A DNA stretch of 64,000 nt from Winogradskyella pacifica (GTDB lineage: Bacteria; Bacteroidota; Bacteroidia; Flavobacteriales; Flavobacteriaceae). The position numbers and the translations under genes were made by a program. The notes under the pieces were generated by a model. It saw only the letters and a program-made list of their open reading frames with translations, ran no database searches and was not told the origin of the DNA. Location: NCBI RefSeq assembly GCF_013403915.1, contig NZ_JABFDI010000001.1:1-64000 (forward strand), in the 5' to 3' direction. Of the stretch, positions 1 to 6,388 are shown one piece after another (the first letter of the stretch is position 1; each line of letters begins with the position of its first letter).

Positions 1-31
1 ATAAAGCAAACAACTCCTTAAAGTTCTCCAT
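1..31 (-). CDS. Possible start of a cassette gene, cut by the window edge
   Basis: On the minus strand an ATG at 29-31 opens a frame (MENFKELFAL) that runs off the left end of the window. It lies just inside the unit that ends at the AAC of 76-78, where the neighbouring cassette units also begin their genes. Only ten codons are visible, so nothing can be said about function. The call rests on position and orientation in the array and may be wrong. Confidence 0.3.
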   Translation of the reverse strand, partial: MENFKELFAL

Positions 32-75
32 ACAACCCAGAAAAAAGTGTCCGATCCGTATCGGTAATTGCAGAC

Positions 76-201
76 AACGTTGATGTGTATGGTTAGTTGC
101 GTGGTTGAGCAACTAAGTTAACAAAAACCCACGAACCTGAGAATATTCCGCAGGAATATTCCAGATGATCAGAAACGAAGCAATTAATTATACACGGTGT
201 T
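76..201 (-). repeat. attC-like cassette repeat, copy 1
   Basis: This ~126 bp imperfect palindrome runs from an AAC (76-78) to a GTT (199-201). It is a diverged copy of the repeats at 577-703 and 1551-1677. The outer ends pair through GTGTAT/ATACAC. Inside are a hairpin TTAGTTGC/GCAACTAA and a second hairpin GAATATTCC-GCA-GGAATATTC. In the second hairpin an A-T pair of the other copies has become T-A, a compensatory change. The size, terminal AAC/GTT and cassette-spacing role are those of integron attC sites, but the flanks do not fit the classical GTTRRRY core. Confidence 0.75.
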
Positions 202-579
202 AGCAGCAGTTTTTTATTTTAAGTTTCAGAATTACACGTTCTGCTAGTCAGTCCGACGTAGTAGAGTAGATGAGTGACTTAGATCTCAACAGAACAGAAT
301 TTGGCGGATAAGAAACAAGTCCAAAGTCAAATGTGGTTTTTATAAGTCCAGTTTTTCATTTTAACGTTCAGAATTGCACGTTCTGCTTGTCAGTCCGACG
401 TTGTTATGCTGATTAGCGATTACGATCTCACAGGCTTTAATTTGGCGGAAGAGAAACAAGTCCGACGTCAACTGAGTTTTAATAAGTTGAGTTTTTTTAA
501 TTTATCTGACTTAAAAGTCTAAAAAAAAATCTCCGAAAAATAAACTAGGCGAAAATGTACGAATTGCATTGCTGCTAAC
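199..579 (-). other. ORF-less cassette unit
   Basis: This unit lies between repeat copies 1 and 2 and carries no convincing reading frame on either strand. Its two ends are complementary to each other: GTTAGCAGCA at 199-208 and TGCTGCTAAC at 570-579. The same arrangement, with different sequence, is found in the two following units. The interior consists mainly of two diverged direct repeats of about 141 bp. It could be a non-coding cassette (regulatory or RNA), or a decayed gene. Confidence 0.6.
210..491. repeat. Two tandem ~141 bp direct repeats inside the ORF-less cassette
   Basis: Copy A (210-350) and copy B (351-491) align with an offset of 140-142 bp. Shared blocks include CAGAATT.CACGTTCTGCT (227 and 369), GTCAGTCCGACGT, TTTGGCGGA (300 and 441) and GAAACAAGTCC. 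Each copy has a small palindrome CAGAA-N7-TTCTG. The blocks are separated by freely diverged stretches, which suggests selection on short motifs rather than on a reading frame. Confidence 0.7.
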
Positions 580-703
580 GGTTTTGTGTATGGTTAGTTG
601 CGTGGTTTAGCAACTAAGTTAGCAAACATTTATGAACCCGTGAAAATTCCGCAGGAATTTTCGCAAGTAAGCAAGAACCTAGCAATTAATTATACACGGT
701 GTT
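577..703 (-). repeat. attC-like cassette repeat, copy 2
   Basis: This is the second ~127 bp copy, from AAC (577-579) to GTT (701-703). The outer arms pair GTGTAT with ATACAC and continue as GGTTAGTTGC against GCAATTAATT. On the plus strand that stem needs only Watson-Crick and G-T pairs, while on the minus strand the same positions are A-C mismatches. Internal hairpins are TTAGTTGC/GCAACTAA and GAAAATTCC-GCA-GGAATTTTC. The stop codon of the 686-1534 gene lies inside this repeat. Confidence 0.8.
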
Positions 704-1534
704 GTGCTTAGTACTTTTCGTTTTATATTCATAAATATATTTCCAACGTTTTTCTCCTAAATGATTAAAATGAATTTTTTCTTTGATAAGTCCATTTTCA
801 TAATAAATATATTCGGTCGAATTGTTGTTCACACTGTATGAAGTGTGTTTGTCTATTTTATGTTCATTGCTTTTTATCGTATGCTTTTTAATTCTATTGG
901 GTTTGCTATATTCAAAATCTTCTATCTCGTATTTGTCTCCTAATTTTCGCTCAATTCGAGACAAGTTGTTGTCAGAGTTATATTCGTATTTTCCAATCCA
1001 AATAGTATCAGAATTGTGAGTTTCAAATTCCTTGATAATTTGATTGTCAAGATATTTATATTCTTTCCAAGTCTCAAAATATTTTCCCTTTACGTTCTTT
1101 CCGCTTTGAATTAGTTCCTTTTTAAGTAAGTTGTTTGAATTATAAAATTTTGTCTGTTCAAATGTGATTGTGTCTCTATCAACTATTGAGTCCGAAGTAT
1201 AAAAATTCCCAATTAAGTTCTTGTTTTTGTCATAAAAATAAAGTTTTCGAGAACCAACATCACAATTATACATTCTACAACCGTATTCTTCTATTAATTT
1301 ATTATTACTATCATAAATTAATTTATACCGATATTCAAATCCAATTGTTTCAATTAATAAACTGTCAATTGAGAAATATCTAATTCCGTTTAAATTTTTA
1401 TCCGAAACTTTATCAGAATATTTAAGCTGTTTATATGCAAAATCAATTTGATTACTTACATCAGGAAATTCATTTCTTGTTTGACAACTTGAAATGATGA
1501 TAAAAAGCAAGAAGATGGATTTCAGACTGTTCAT
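686..1534 (-). CDS. Cassette-borne lipoprotein, YD/RHS-like repeats
   Basis: This is a predicted surface or periplasmic lipoprotein of 282 residues. The ATG at 1532-1534 is chosen because it puts a signal peptide with lipobox at the N-terminus (MNSLKSIFLLFIIISSC, Cys 17); the frame is open further upstream from a TTG. The body is rich in Tyr, Asn and Lys with recurring Y-x-Y and Y-x-N-x-x-x-L strings, reminiscent of RHS/YD or MORN-like toxin-complex repeats; I do not recognise the family. It is the only gene of its cassette. Its last five codons (T-V-Y-N and the TAA at 686-688) are supplied by the attC-like repeat. The low GC and cassette location point to horizontal acquisition. Confidence 0.75.
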   Translation of the reverse strand: MNSLKSIFLLFIIISSCQTRNEFPDVSNQIDFAYKQLKYSDKVSDKNLNGIRYFSIDSLLIETIGFEYRYKLIYDSNNKLIEEYGCRMYNCDVGSRKLYFYDKNKNLIGNFYTSDSIVDRDTITFEQTKFYNSNNLLKKELIQSGKNVKGKYFETWKEYKYLDNQIIKEFETHNSDTIWIGKYEYNSDNNLSRIERKLGDKYEIEDFEYSKPNRIKKHTIKSNEHKIDKHTSYSVNNNSTEYIYYENGLIKEKIHFNHLGEKRWKYIYEYKTKSTKHNTVYN

Positions 1535-1550
1535 TTTCGGTATTAAGCAC

Positions 1551-1677
1551 AACGTGTTTGTGTATGGTTAGTTGCGTGGTTTAGCAACTAAGTTAGCAAA
1601 CTTTTACGAACCCGTGAAAATTCCGAAGGAATTTTCCAAATAAGCACTTGCCAAAGCAATTAATTATACACGGTGTT
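1551..1677 (-). repeat. attC-like cassette repeat, copy 3
   Basis: This is the third ~127 bp copy, from AAC (1551-1553) to GTT (1675-1677), nearly identical in its core to copy 2. Hairpin 1 is TTAGTTGC (1568-1575) with GCAACTAA (1584-1591). Hairpin 2 is GAAAATTCC-GAA-GGAATTTTC (1616-1636). Its left flank ends the lipoprotein cassette (TAAGCACAAC) and its right flank begins the next (GTTGTAACAC), so the repeat sits exactly at a cassette junction. Confidence 0.8.
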
Positions 1678-1685
1678 GTAACACG

Positions 1686-2159
1686 TTATTTTTCCATTAT
1701 ATATTTTTCGAAAGTTTCAAATTCAACACTATCAATTTCTTTTTTTGAAGGATAACTGTGTCCATATAATCCTGCAAAGAGTGGAATCGGCTTTTCGGCT
1801 TTTTTTCCGTTTTCGGTAGTTTTTATACCGATTGGTAATAAAACTTCTCTTTCTACAGCAATGCTAAAATCCGACCAGCCAAAATTAAATTCAGATTTAC
1901 ACTTTTTACAAGTCCATTTTTCGTTTGAGTTTTCAGTACCTTTTTCCAGAGTTTCAACCTCAAAGTTCTTTTTGACTTTTGAGATTAATAATGTTGTTTC
2001 CCAAGCTTTAAAAGATTTTCCGAAGTCGACACAATTTATTCCAACTATTTGGATAAATCTCGGATGTTGGCAAGCACAAGAATCTCCTTGATAATATTTC
2101 TCAGTTACTTTTTCAAGCAATTCAGATGTTCTATTATACCTAATTTGGAAATCTTCCAC
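1686..2159 (-). CDS. Cassette-borne hypothetical protein with CxxC pair
   Basis: This is a cytosolic protein of about 157 residues read from a GTG at 2157-2159; no in-frame ATG occurs near the N-terminus. It lacks a signal peptide or membrane segment. A C-A-C near residue 27 and a C-x-x-C (CKKC, about residue 85) followed by an aromatic stretch suggest a small zinc-ribbon-like fold. I do not recognise the family. It fills the cassette between repeat copy 3 and the hairpin next to the recombinase. The TAA at 1686-1688 directly follows the GTTGTAACAC unit end. As the unit next to the recombinase it would be the most recently inserted one in an integron-type array. Confidence 0.65.
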   Translation of the reverse strand: MEDFQIRYNRTSELLEKVTEKYYQGDSCACQHPRFIQIVGINCVDFGKSFKAWETTLLISKVKKNFEVETLEKGTENSNEKWTCKKCKSEFNFGWSDFSIAVEREVLLPIGIKTTENGKKAEKPIPLFAGLYGHSYPSKKEIDSVEFETFEKYIMEK

Positions 2160-2184
2160 TGGTTTTGTTTTAATGTGTTACAAC

Positions 2185-2217
2185 AACTGGATATAGACTA
2201 TTGATTATATCCACGTT
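2185..2217 (-). other. attI-like bulged hairpin at the head of the cassette array
   Basis: The plus strand reads AACTGGATATA (2185-2195), a 10-base loop, then TATATCCACGTT (2206-2217). The arms pair over 11 bp with a single unpaired C, and on the minus strand a single G bulges out. The structure ends in AAC/GTT like the cassette repeats and abuts the first cassette end (GTGTTACAAC, 2175-2184). It lies 8 bp downstream of the recombinase stop. It could be the primary insertion site of the array, or simply the terminator of the recombinase gene; it has no clear T-run. Confidence 0.5.
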
Positions 2218-2224
2218 ATGTCTG

Positions 2225-3352
2225 CTAAGATAATAAATCTTTTATTTCCATAAACGATCTATTTGCAACATGAGTATAAATTTCAGTTGTCTTAGTAGAG
2301 TTATGCCCTAATAAAATCTGAATATGCCTAATATCAGTTCCGTTTTCTAAGAGATGAGTAGCAAAACTATGCCTAAGCATATGAGGCGAAACTTTTTTCA
2401 ATATACCCGCTTTCTTTGCAGCTTTAGAAATAATACTTAGAACACTAGTCGCACTATATTTACCCCCTTTAATCCCTTCAAAAAGATAAGTTTTAGGTCT
2501 ATATTCTTTATAATATTGTTGTAAATCTTTTAAAATAACTGGACTCAACAAAGAAATACGATCTTTGTTTCCTTTTGCATTATTTATTTTTATTACCATT
2601 CGCTTACTATCAATATCAGTTACATTCAAATTTAATAACTCACTTCTTCTAAGTCCAGCAGAATAGAGTAAACCTACAATACATTTATGTTTTAAATTAT
2701 TTGTGCTTGCTATTATCTTTATAATTTCTTCCTTGGATAAAACCTCAGGTAGCTTTTTTTCTTTTCGTGGTCTTTCAATAGAATAAAACCTATTTGGCAT
2801 TTCATGTACAACTTCATAAAAGAATTTTATGCTGTTAATAGTTAAATTTATATACGAATTAGATCTGTCTTCCTGAATCAATTTTTGTAAATATTCCCTA
2901 ACATCATTCTCATTTAATGTGATTGGATCATATTCATAATAATGGTTTATAAATGCTTCAAAAGATGAAACATAATTACGTACTGTATTATCAGAATATC
3001 TTTTAAGTTCTAGTTTTAATAAATAATTTTCAGGACATTGTCTAACACCAGGTTTAGGAATTCGATTTCTGTAACGTTGTAAATTTAGCTCTGGATTATT
3101 TTCATTTACTACCTTATCTGAAAAAAAATAGTTTCCATTAACCCAAGCAATGCCATAAAAAGCTTTGAAAATTAAGTCTAAATTAGTTTTAGTATTAGGT
3201 AAATAATGCAAAAGTAAATTATCACTCCAAAGTACATTAGGAAGTGTTTTGACAAGAGATTCTATAATTTTACTTGAATTATATTGAAGTCCAATATATT
3301 TACGCCCATCTATAAATAAGTGCTTTAATGTGATACTTTTTTGTAGTGTCAT
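2225..3352 (-). CDS. XerC/D-type tyrosine recombinase of the cassette array
   Basis: This is a site-specific tyrosine recombinase of 375 residues. The ATG at 3350-3352 is preferred to a TTG six codons upstream. Residues 1-105 form an extra N-terminal part of unknown fold. A SAM-like core-binding domain covers about 106-185 and the catalytic domain about 203-370. Catalytic residues are visible: R235 in GLRRSEL, K260, H324 and R327 in HMLRH, H350 in LLGH, and Y359 in IYTH. The stretch between the catalytic Lys and HxxR is short, and I see no room for the extra helix that defines IntI integrases. The gene reads in the same direction as the cassettes and ends 8 bp before the attI-like hairpin. 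It probably moves the cassettes, but phage or transposon integrase roles cannot be excluded. Confidence 0.9.
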   Translation of the reverse strand: MTLQKSITLKHLFIDGRKYIGLQYNSSKIIESLVKTLPNVLWSDNLLLHYLPNTKTNLDLIFKAFYGIAWVNGNYFFSDKVVNENNPELNLQRYRNRIPKPGVRQCPENYLLKLELKRYSDNTVRNYVSSFEAFINHYYEYDPITLNENDVREYLQKLIQEDRSNSYINLTINSIKFFYEVVHEMPNRFYSIERPRKEKKLPEVLSKEEIIKIIASTNNLKHKCIVGLLYSAGLRRSELLNLNVTDIDSKRMVIKINNAKGNKDRISLLSPVILKDLQQYYKEYRPKTYLFEGIKGGKYSATSVLSIISKAAKKAGILKKVSPHMLRHSFATHLLENGTDIRHIQILLGHNSTKTTEIYTHVANRSFMEIKDLLS

Positions 3353-3395
3353 GCCGTTTTTTAATAGCAAAATACTGACATTTAATTAATTAGTT

Positions 3396-3428
3396 GTATT
3401 TTATTCGGGTAATATTCGTATAAAATAC
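3396..3428. promoter_or_regulatory. Operator-like palindrome between divergent recombinase and zinc-finger genes
   Basis: Perfect 9 bp arms GTATTTTAT (3396-3404) and ATAAAATAC (3420-3428) are separated by 15 bp. They lie in the 83 bp between the two divergent starts. The position suits an operator controlling both genes. The region is very AT-rich, which raises the chance of a random palindrome. Confidence 0.45.
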
Positions 3429-3435
3429 GATTAAT

Positions 3436-3816
3436 ATGAAATTGATTAGAAAGTGTTTATACTGTGAAAGTGAACTAATTGGAAGAACTGATAAGAAATT
3501 TTGTGACCCACAGTGCAAAAGTGCTTATCAATATAAAAAATCAAAAGAAGAACCTGAACGATTCTATAATAAAGTAGACAATCAACTAAAATTAAATCGA
3601 AAAATATTAAAAAAATATAATAAAGGAGGAAAAGTTACAGTAAGAGTAAACTTACTTTTAGAAGAAGGATTTAATTCTAATTTTTTTACTCATTATTGGA
3701 AAAATAAAAAAGGAGATATATATCTATTTGCTTATGAATATGGTTTTCTGAAAATAAAAGAAAAAAATATAGATAAATTTGTCCTAATAACTTGGCAAGA
3801 ATTTATGGCTTCCTGA
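3436..3816 (+). CDS. Small zinc-finger protein divergent from the recombinase
   Basis: This protein has 126 residues. The N-terminus has a CxxC (CLYC, residues 7-10) and a second Cys pair (C-D-P-Q-C, about 23-27) in a DKKFCDPQCKSAY context typical of small treble-clef/zinc-ribbon proteins (DUF2116-like). The rest is Lys/Asn/Tyr-rich with two predicted alpha-beta stretches and no signal peptide. It is transcribed away from the recombinase, with an operator-like palindrome between, and is followed by a hairpin terminator. It may be a DNA-binding partner or regulator of the recombinase; that is inference from position only. Confidence 0.75.
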   Translation: MKLIRKCLYCESELIGRTDKKFCDPQCKSAYQYKKSKEEPERFYNKVDNQLKLNRKILKKYNKGGKVTVRVNLLLEEGFNSNFFTHYWKNKKGDIYLFAYEYGFLKIKEKNIDKFVLITWQEFMAS

Positions 3817-3833
3817 GAAAATAAAACAATATT

Positions 3834-3874
3834 AAACACACAAAGCTCTCAAAATAATAGAAATTTGTGTGTTT
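3834..3874 (+). terminator. Hairpin downstream of the zinc-finger gene
   Basis: Perfect 11 bp arms AAACACACAAA (3834-3844) and TTTGTGTGTTT (3864-3874) with a 19-base loop sit 18 bp after the stop codon. The T-run after it is weak (TTTGATCATTATTT), so efficiency is uncertain. It lies between convergent genes and could serve both. Confidence 0.5.
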
Positions 3875-3955
3875 GATCATTATTTGAATAACTCAAAAAA
3901 TGCTACTAATTATAGCAAAATAGTTATTACCTACAGAGATAAAATACACTTCAAA

Positions 3956-4702
3956 TTACTCAGCACTTTCTTCCATAGTATGATACACATTCTGAACGTC
4001 ATCATCTTCTTCCAACTTTTCTAAAAGCTTTTCAACATCTTCCGCTTGTTCTGCTGTTATCTTTTTTGTGACTTGTGGAATACGTTCAAAACCAGAGGAA
4101 ATAATTTCAATATTGTTTTCCTCTAAGTAAGCCTGAATTTTACCAAAACTCTCAAATGGCGCATAGACCATAACACTAGTATGTTCAACACCGTTTTCAT
4201 CTTCATCCGTGTCTTCAAAAATTTCGTCAACCCCAGAATCAATCAACTCTAATTCTAACTCTTCTAAGTCTAAATCATCTCCTTTAATTTTAAAATTACA
4301 GGTATGATCAAACATAAAAACGACAGATCCAGAAGTCCCTAAACTCCCATCCGTTTTATTAAAATAAGAACGCACATTAGCCACCGTACGCGTGTTGTTA
4401 TCTGTGGCAGTTTCTATAAGAACAGCAATACCGTGTTGCGCATAACCTTCAAAAAGGACTTCTTTAAAATCACCTAAACTCTTGTCTGAAGCTCGCTTTA
4501 TGGCACGTTCTACATTGTCTTTAGGCATATTTACAGCCTTGGCATTTTGTATAACAGCTCTTAAACGCGAATTACTATCAGGATCTGAACCACCTTCTTT
4601 TACGGCCATTACAATATCTTTACCAATACGTGTAAAGGCTTTGCTCATGGCAGACCAACGTTTCATTTTCCTTGCTTTTCTAAACTCAAAAGCTCTTCCC
4701 AT
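3956..4702 (-). CDS. yebC: YebC/PmpR family regulator (TACO1-like)
   Basis: This is a 248-residue member of the YebC/PmpR/TACO1 family. These are cytosolic proteins described as transcriptional regulators and, more recently, as translation factors that relieve ribosome stalling. The ATG at 4700-4702 is chosen because the Bacteroidota family begins MGRAFEFRKARKMKRWS; the open frame upstream is not conserved. The hallmark NMPKDNVERAI lies near residue 72. The C-terminus is strongly acidic. The gene stands alone, convergent with the zinc-finger gene. Confidence 0.95.
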   Translation of the reverse strand: MGRAFEFRKARKMKRWSAMSKAFTRIGKDIVMAVKEGGSDPDSNSRLRAVIQNAKAVNMPKDNVERAIKRASDKSLGDFKEVLFEGYAQHGIAVLIETATDNNTRTVANVRSYFNKTDGSLGTSGSVVFMFDHTCNFKIKGDDLDLEELELELIDSGVDEIFEDTDEDENGVEHTSVMVYAPFESFGKIQAYLEENNIEIISSGFERIPQVTKKITAEQAEDVEKLLEKLEEDDDVQNVYHTMEESAE

Positions 4703-4997
4703 CTTAAATATATTTTTAGTTCCTGTAAAGCAGAAAACTGTTAACAATTATGTTTTAATGTCGAATTAATAAAATAACACTGTAATTATAAGTAGTGAAA
4801 TTTTTATCATAGCAAATCTAAGAAATTATTGAAATTGTTCGAATAGGAATGAAGCTAAATGTAAAAAAATATAAGATTCATGATTAAAACGGTCTAAAAC
4901 ATGACATATGACGACTAATTAGAATAATGTCTATTAAAAACTTCATTTTATATAATAAAGTTAGATCAAAGGTATTTAACCACTGTAAAATTTTTAA

Positions 4998-5055
4998 ATT
5001 CAACATTCAACATTCAACATTCAACATTCAACAATCAACATTCAACAATCAACCA
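4998..5055. repeat. Heptamer tandem repeat (ATTCAAC-type)
   Basis: About eight copies of a 7 bp unit ATTCAAC, with one-base variants such as CAATCAA, lie just downstream of the pterin dehydratase stop. The surrounding 4703-5062 gap holds nothing else I can name: it is AT-rich and has no reading frame of note. Similar heptamer runs occur at 5428-5473 and 34880-34922. Confidence 0.85.
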
Positions 5056-5062
5056 TCGACAA

Positions 5063-5350
5063 CTATTCCTCAACCTCTACAATAGCCTCAATCGCTTCTG
5101 CTAATTTAAAATCTTTAAGCGTAACGCCATCTTCATCATGCGTGGATAAAGTGATTTTTAAAACATTATATGTATTAGACCAGTTAGGATGGTGATTTTG
5201 TGCTTCACACTCAAAAGCAATTCGGCTCATTGCACTAAAACAATCTTTAAAATTGTCGAACTCAAACTCTGCATGAATCGCATTGTCGTAATAATCCCAA
5301 TCAGGTAAATGCAATAACTTCTTTTCTATGGTAGTTTCATCTAATTTCAT
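5063..5350 (-). CDS. 4a-hydroxytetrahydrobiopterin dehydratase
   Basis: This is a pterin-4a-carbinolamine dehydratase of 95 residues, the usual family length. It dehydrates 4a-hydroxytetrahydrobiopterin so that the cofactor can be reduced again after aromatic amino acid hydroxylation. The active-site block E-x-Q-N-H-H-P-N-W with downstream Y-N-V-L-K-I and L-S-T-H is complete (about residues 49-72). The protein is cytosolic. No phenylalanine hydroxylase gene is adjacent, so its pathway partner is not visible here. It is flanked on both sides by heptamer repeats. Confidence 0.93.
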   Translation of the reverse strand: MKLDETTIEKKLLHLPDWDYYDNAIHAEFEFDNFKDCFSAMSRIAFECEAQNHHPNWSNTYNVLKITLSTHDEDGVTLKDFKLAEAIEAIVEVEE

Positions 5351-5427
5351 AATATTGATTTTATAAGTTTAAATGTAATAAAATGATAAACCGTTTCAAG
5401 TAATTTTAATGAGATTATTTTAACTTT

Positions 5428-5473
5428 TCACACTTCACACTTCACACTTCACACTTCACACTTCACACTTCAC
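5428..5473. repeat. Heptamer tandem repeat (CTTCACA-type)
   Basis: About six perfect copies of the 7 bp unit CTTCACA are followed by a degenerate stretch (ACTGACCACT-type words) up to 5521. The run lies between the SDR gene stop and the pterin dehydratase start. It differs in unit sequence from the 4998-5055 run but has the same period. Confidence 0.85.
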
Positions 5474-5524
5474 CCTGAACACTGACTACTGACCACTCAA
5501 TACTGACCACTGAACATTAACCAC

Positions 5525-6364
5525 TCACTTCCCAAGCTCCTCTAAAATTTCCTGACTCGTAATCTGAAGATGTTTAGGCAATTTATTAAACTTCGGAAGC
5601 ACGGCTAAATACCGATCTTCATTTGTAGTATAAACCTGCTTTAAGACTACTTTTTTGTCTGTTAGAATACCAATAATGTCTTTGGTGTATTCATCATGAT
5701 GCACTAAATCTGTACTTCCTAAATGAAAAACGCCATATTTATTTCTGTTAATGATATAATGAATTTGTTGTGTTAGCTTTTTATCGAGCATCACATTCAT
5801 AATTAAATTCGGGAATACTTCAACAGATTCATTTTCTAAAATCACTTGTCTTAATTCCTCAATTCTTGGAGAAGTCACCCCAAATATCATAGGAATCCTA
5901 ATAACAGCAACTTGTTTTTCAGGAAGACGTAAGATTAAATTTTCAATTTTTATTTTAAAATGCCCATAAATGCTATGACTTAGTGTTTTATCTAATTCAT
6001 AACTCGGGAATTTACTGTAAGCGTCAAATACATTTGCAGAGGATAGAAAAATAATTTTAGAACCAGAGCTTAGGGCGTATTCAGCAATGTGTTGGTGTGC
6101 AATGGTCTGCGCATTAAAATTACCACGGAGTGCAGAAATAATAATGGTAGGTTTAGTTGCCTCTAAAACCTCATAAACATCGTCTTCTTCCAAATTATAA
6201 TGAAAGAATTGTTTATTTGCTTCAAACGCTTTTGTCGGTGTTCTATACGTTCCGAAGGTCTTAAAATAAGGTCCTAACTCCTTATAAATGGCATTACCAA
6301 TGTAACCGCTAACTCCAAGTATTAAAATGCGATGCTTTTGAGGATCTAAATGTTTCTTCGTCAT
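5525..6364 (-). CDS. NAD(P)-dependent extended SDR, RmlD-like
   Basis: This is a 279-residue extended short-chain dehydrogenase/reductase. The Rossmann motif G-V-S-G-Y-I-G lies at about residues 18-24, and a S/Y-x-x-x-K type active site appears in SIYGHFKIK (about 130-140). The overall layout resembles dTDP-4-dehydrorhamnose reductase (RmlD) and related sugar-nucleotide epimerases, but no sugar-nucleotide cluster is nearby. The substrate is unknown. It lies 24 bp downstream of gcvT and is likely co-transcribed with it. Confidence 0.8.
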   Translation of the reverse strand: MTKKHLDPQKHRILILGVSGYIGNAIYKELGPYFKTFGTYRTPTKAFEANKQFFHYNLEEDDVYEVLEATKPTIIISALRGNFNAQTIAHQHIAEYALSSGSKIIFLSSANVFDAYSKFPSYELDKTLSHSIYGHFKIKIENLILRLPEKQVAVIRIPMIFGVTSPRIEELRQVILENESVEVFPNLIMNVMLDKKLTQQIHYIINRNKYGVFHLGSTDLVHHDEYTKDIIGILTDKKVVLKQVYTTNEDRYLAVLPKFNKLPKHLQITSQEILEELGK

Positions 6365-6388
6365 TAATCAATCTACACGCTTAGAAAT

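Noticed and set aside
822..1019. Hydrophobic 65-residue protein on the plus strand in the lipoprotein cassette
   Set aside because: It is antisense to the lipoprotein gene, and its hydrophobicity follows from the Asn/Lys-rich codons opposite.
1535..1552. Longer start for the cassette lipoprotein
   Set aside because: The upstream codon is TTG within the cassette-end sequence; starting there would bury the signal peptide behind six unrelated residues.
2225..3352. Classical IntI integrase
   Set aside because: The region between the catalytic Lys and the HxxR motif is short and lacks the extra helix of IntI; only a XerC/D-like call is justified.
4998..5521. CRISPR array
   Set aside because: The repeats are 7 bp units in direct tandem without spacers, and no cas genes are present.
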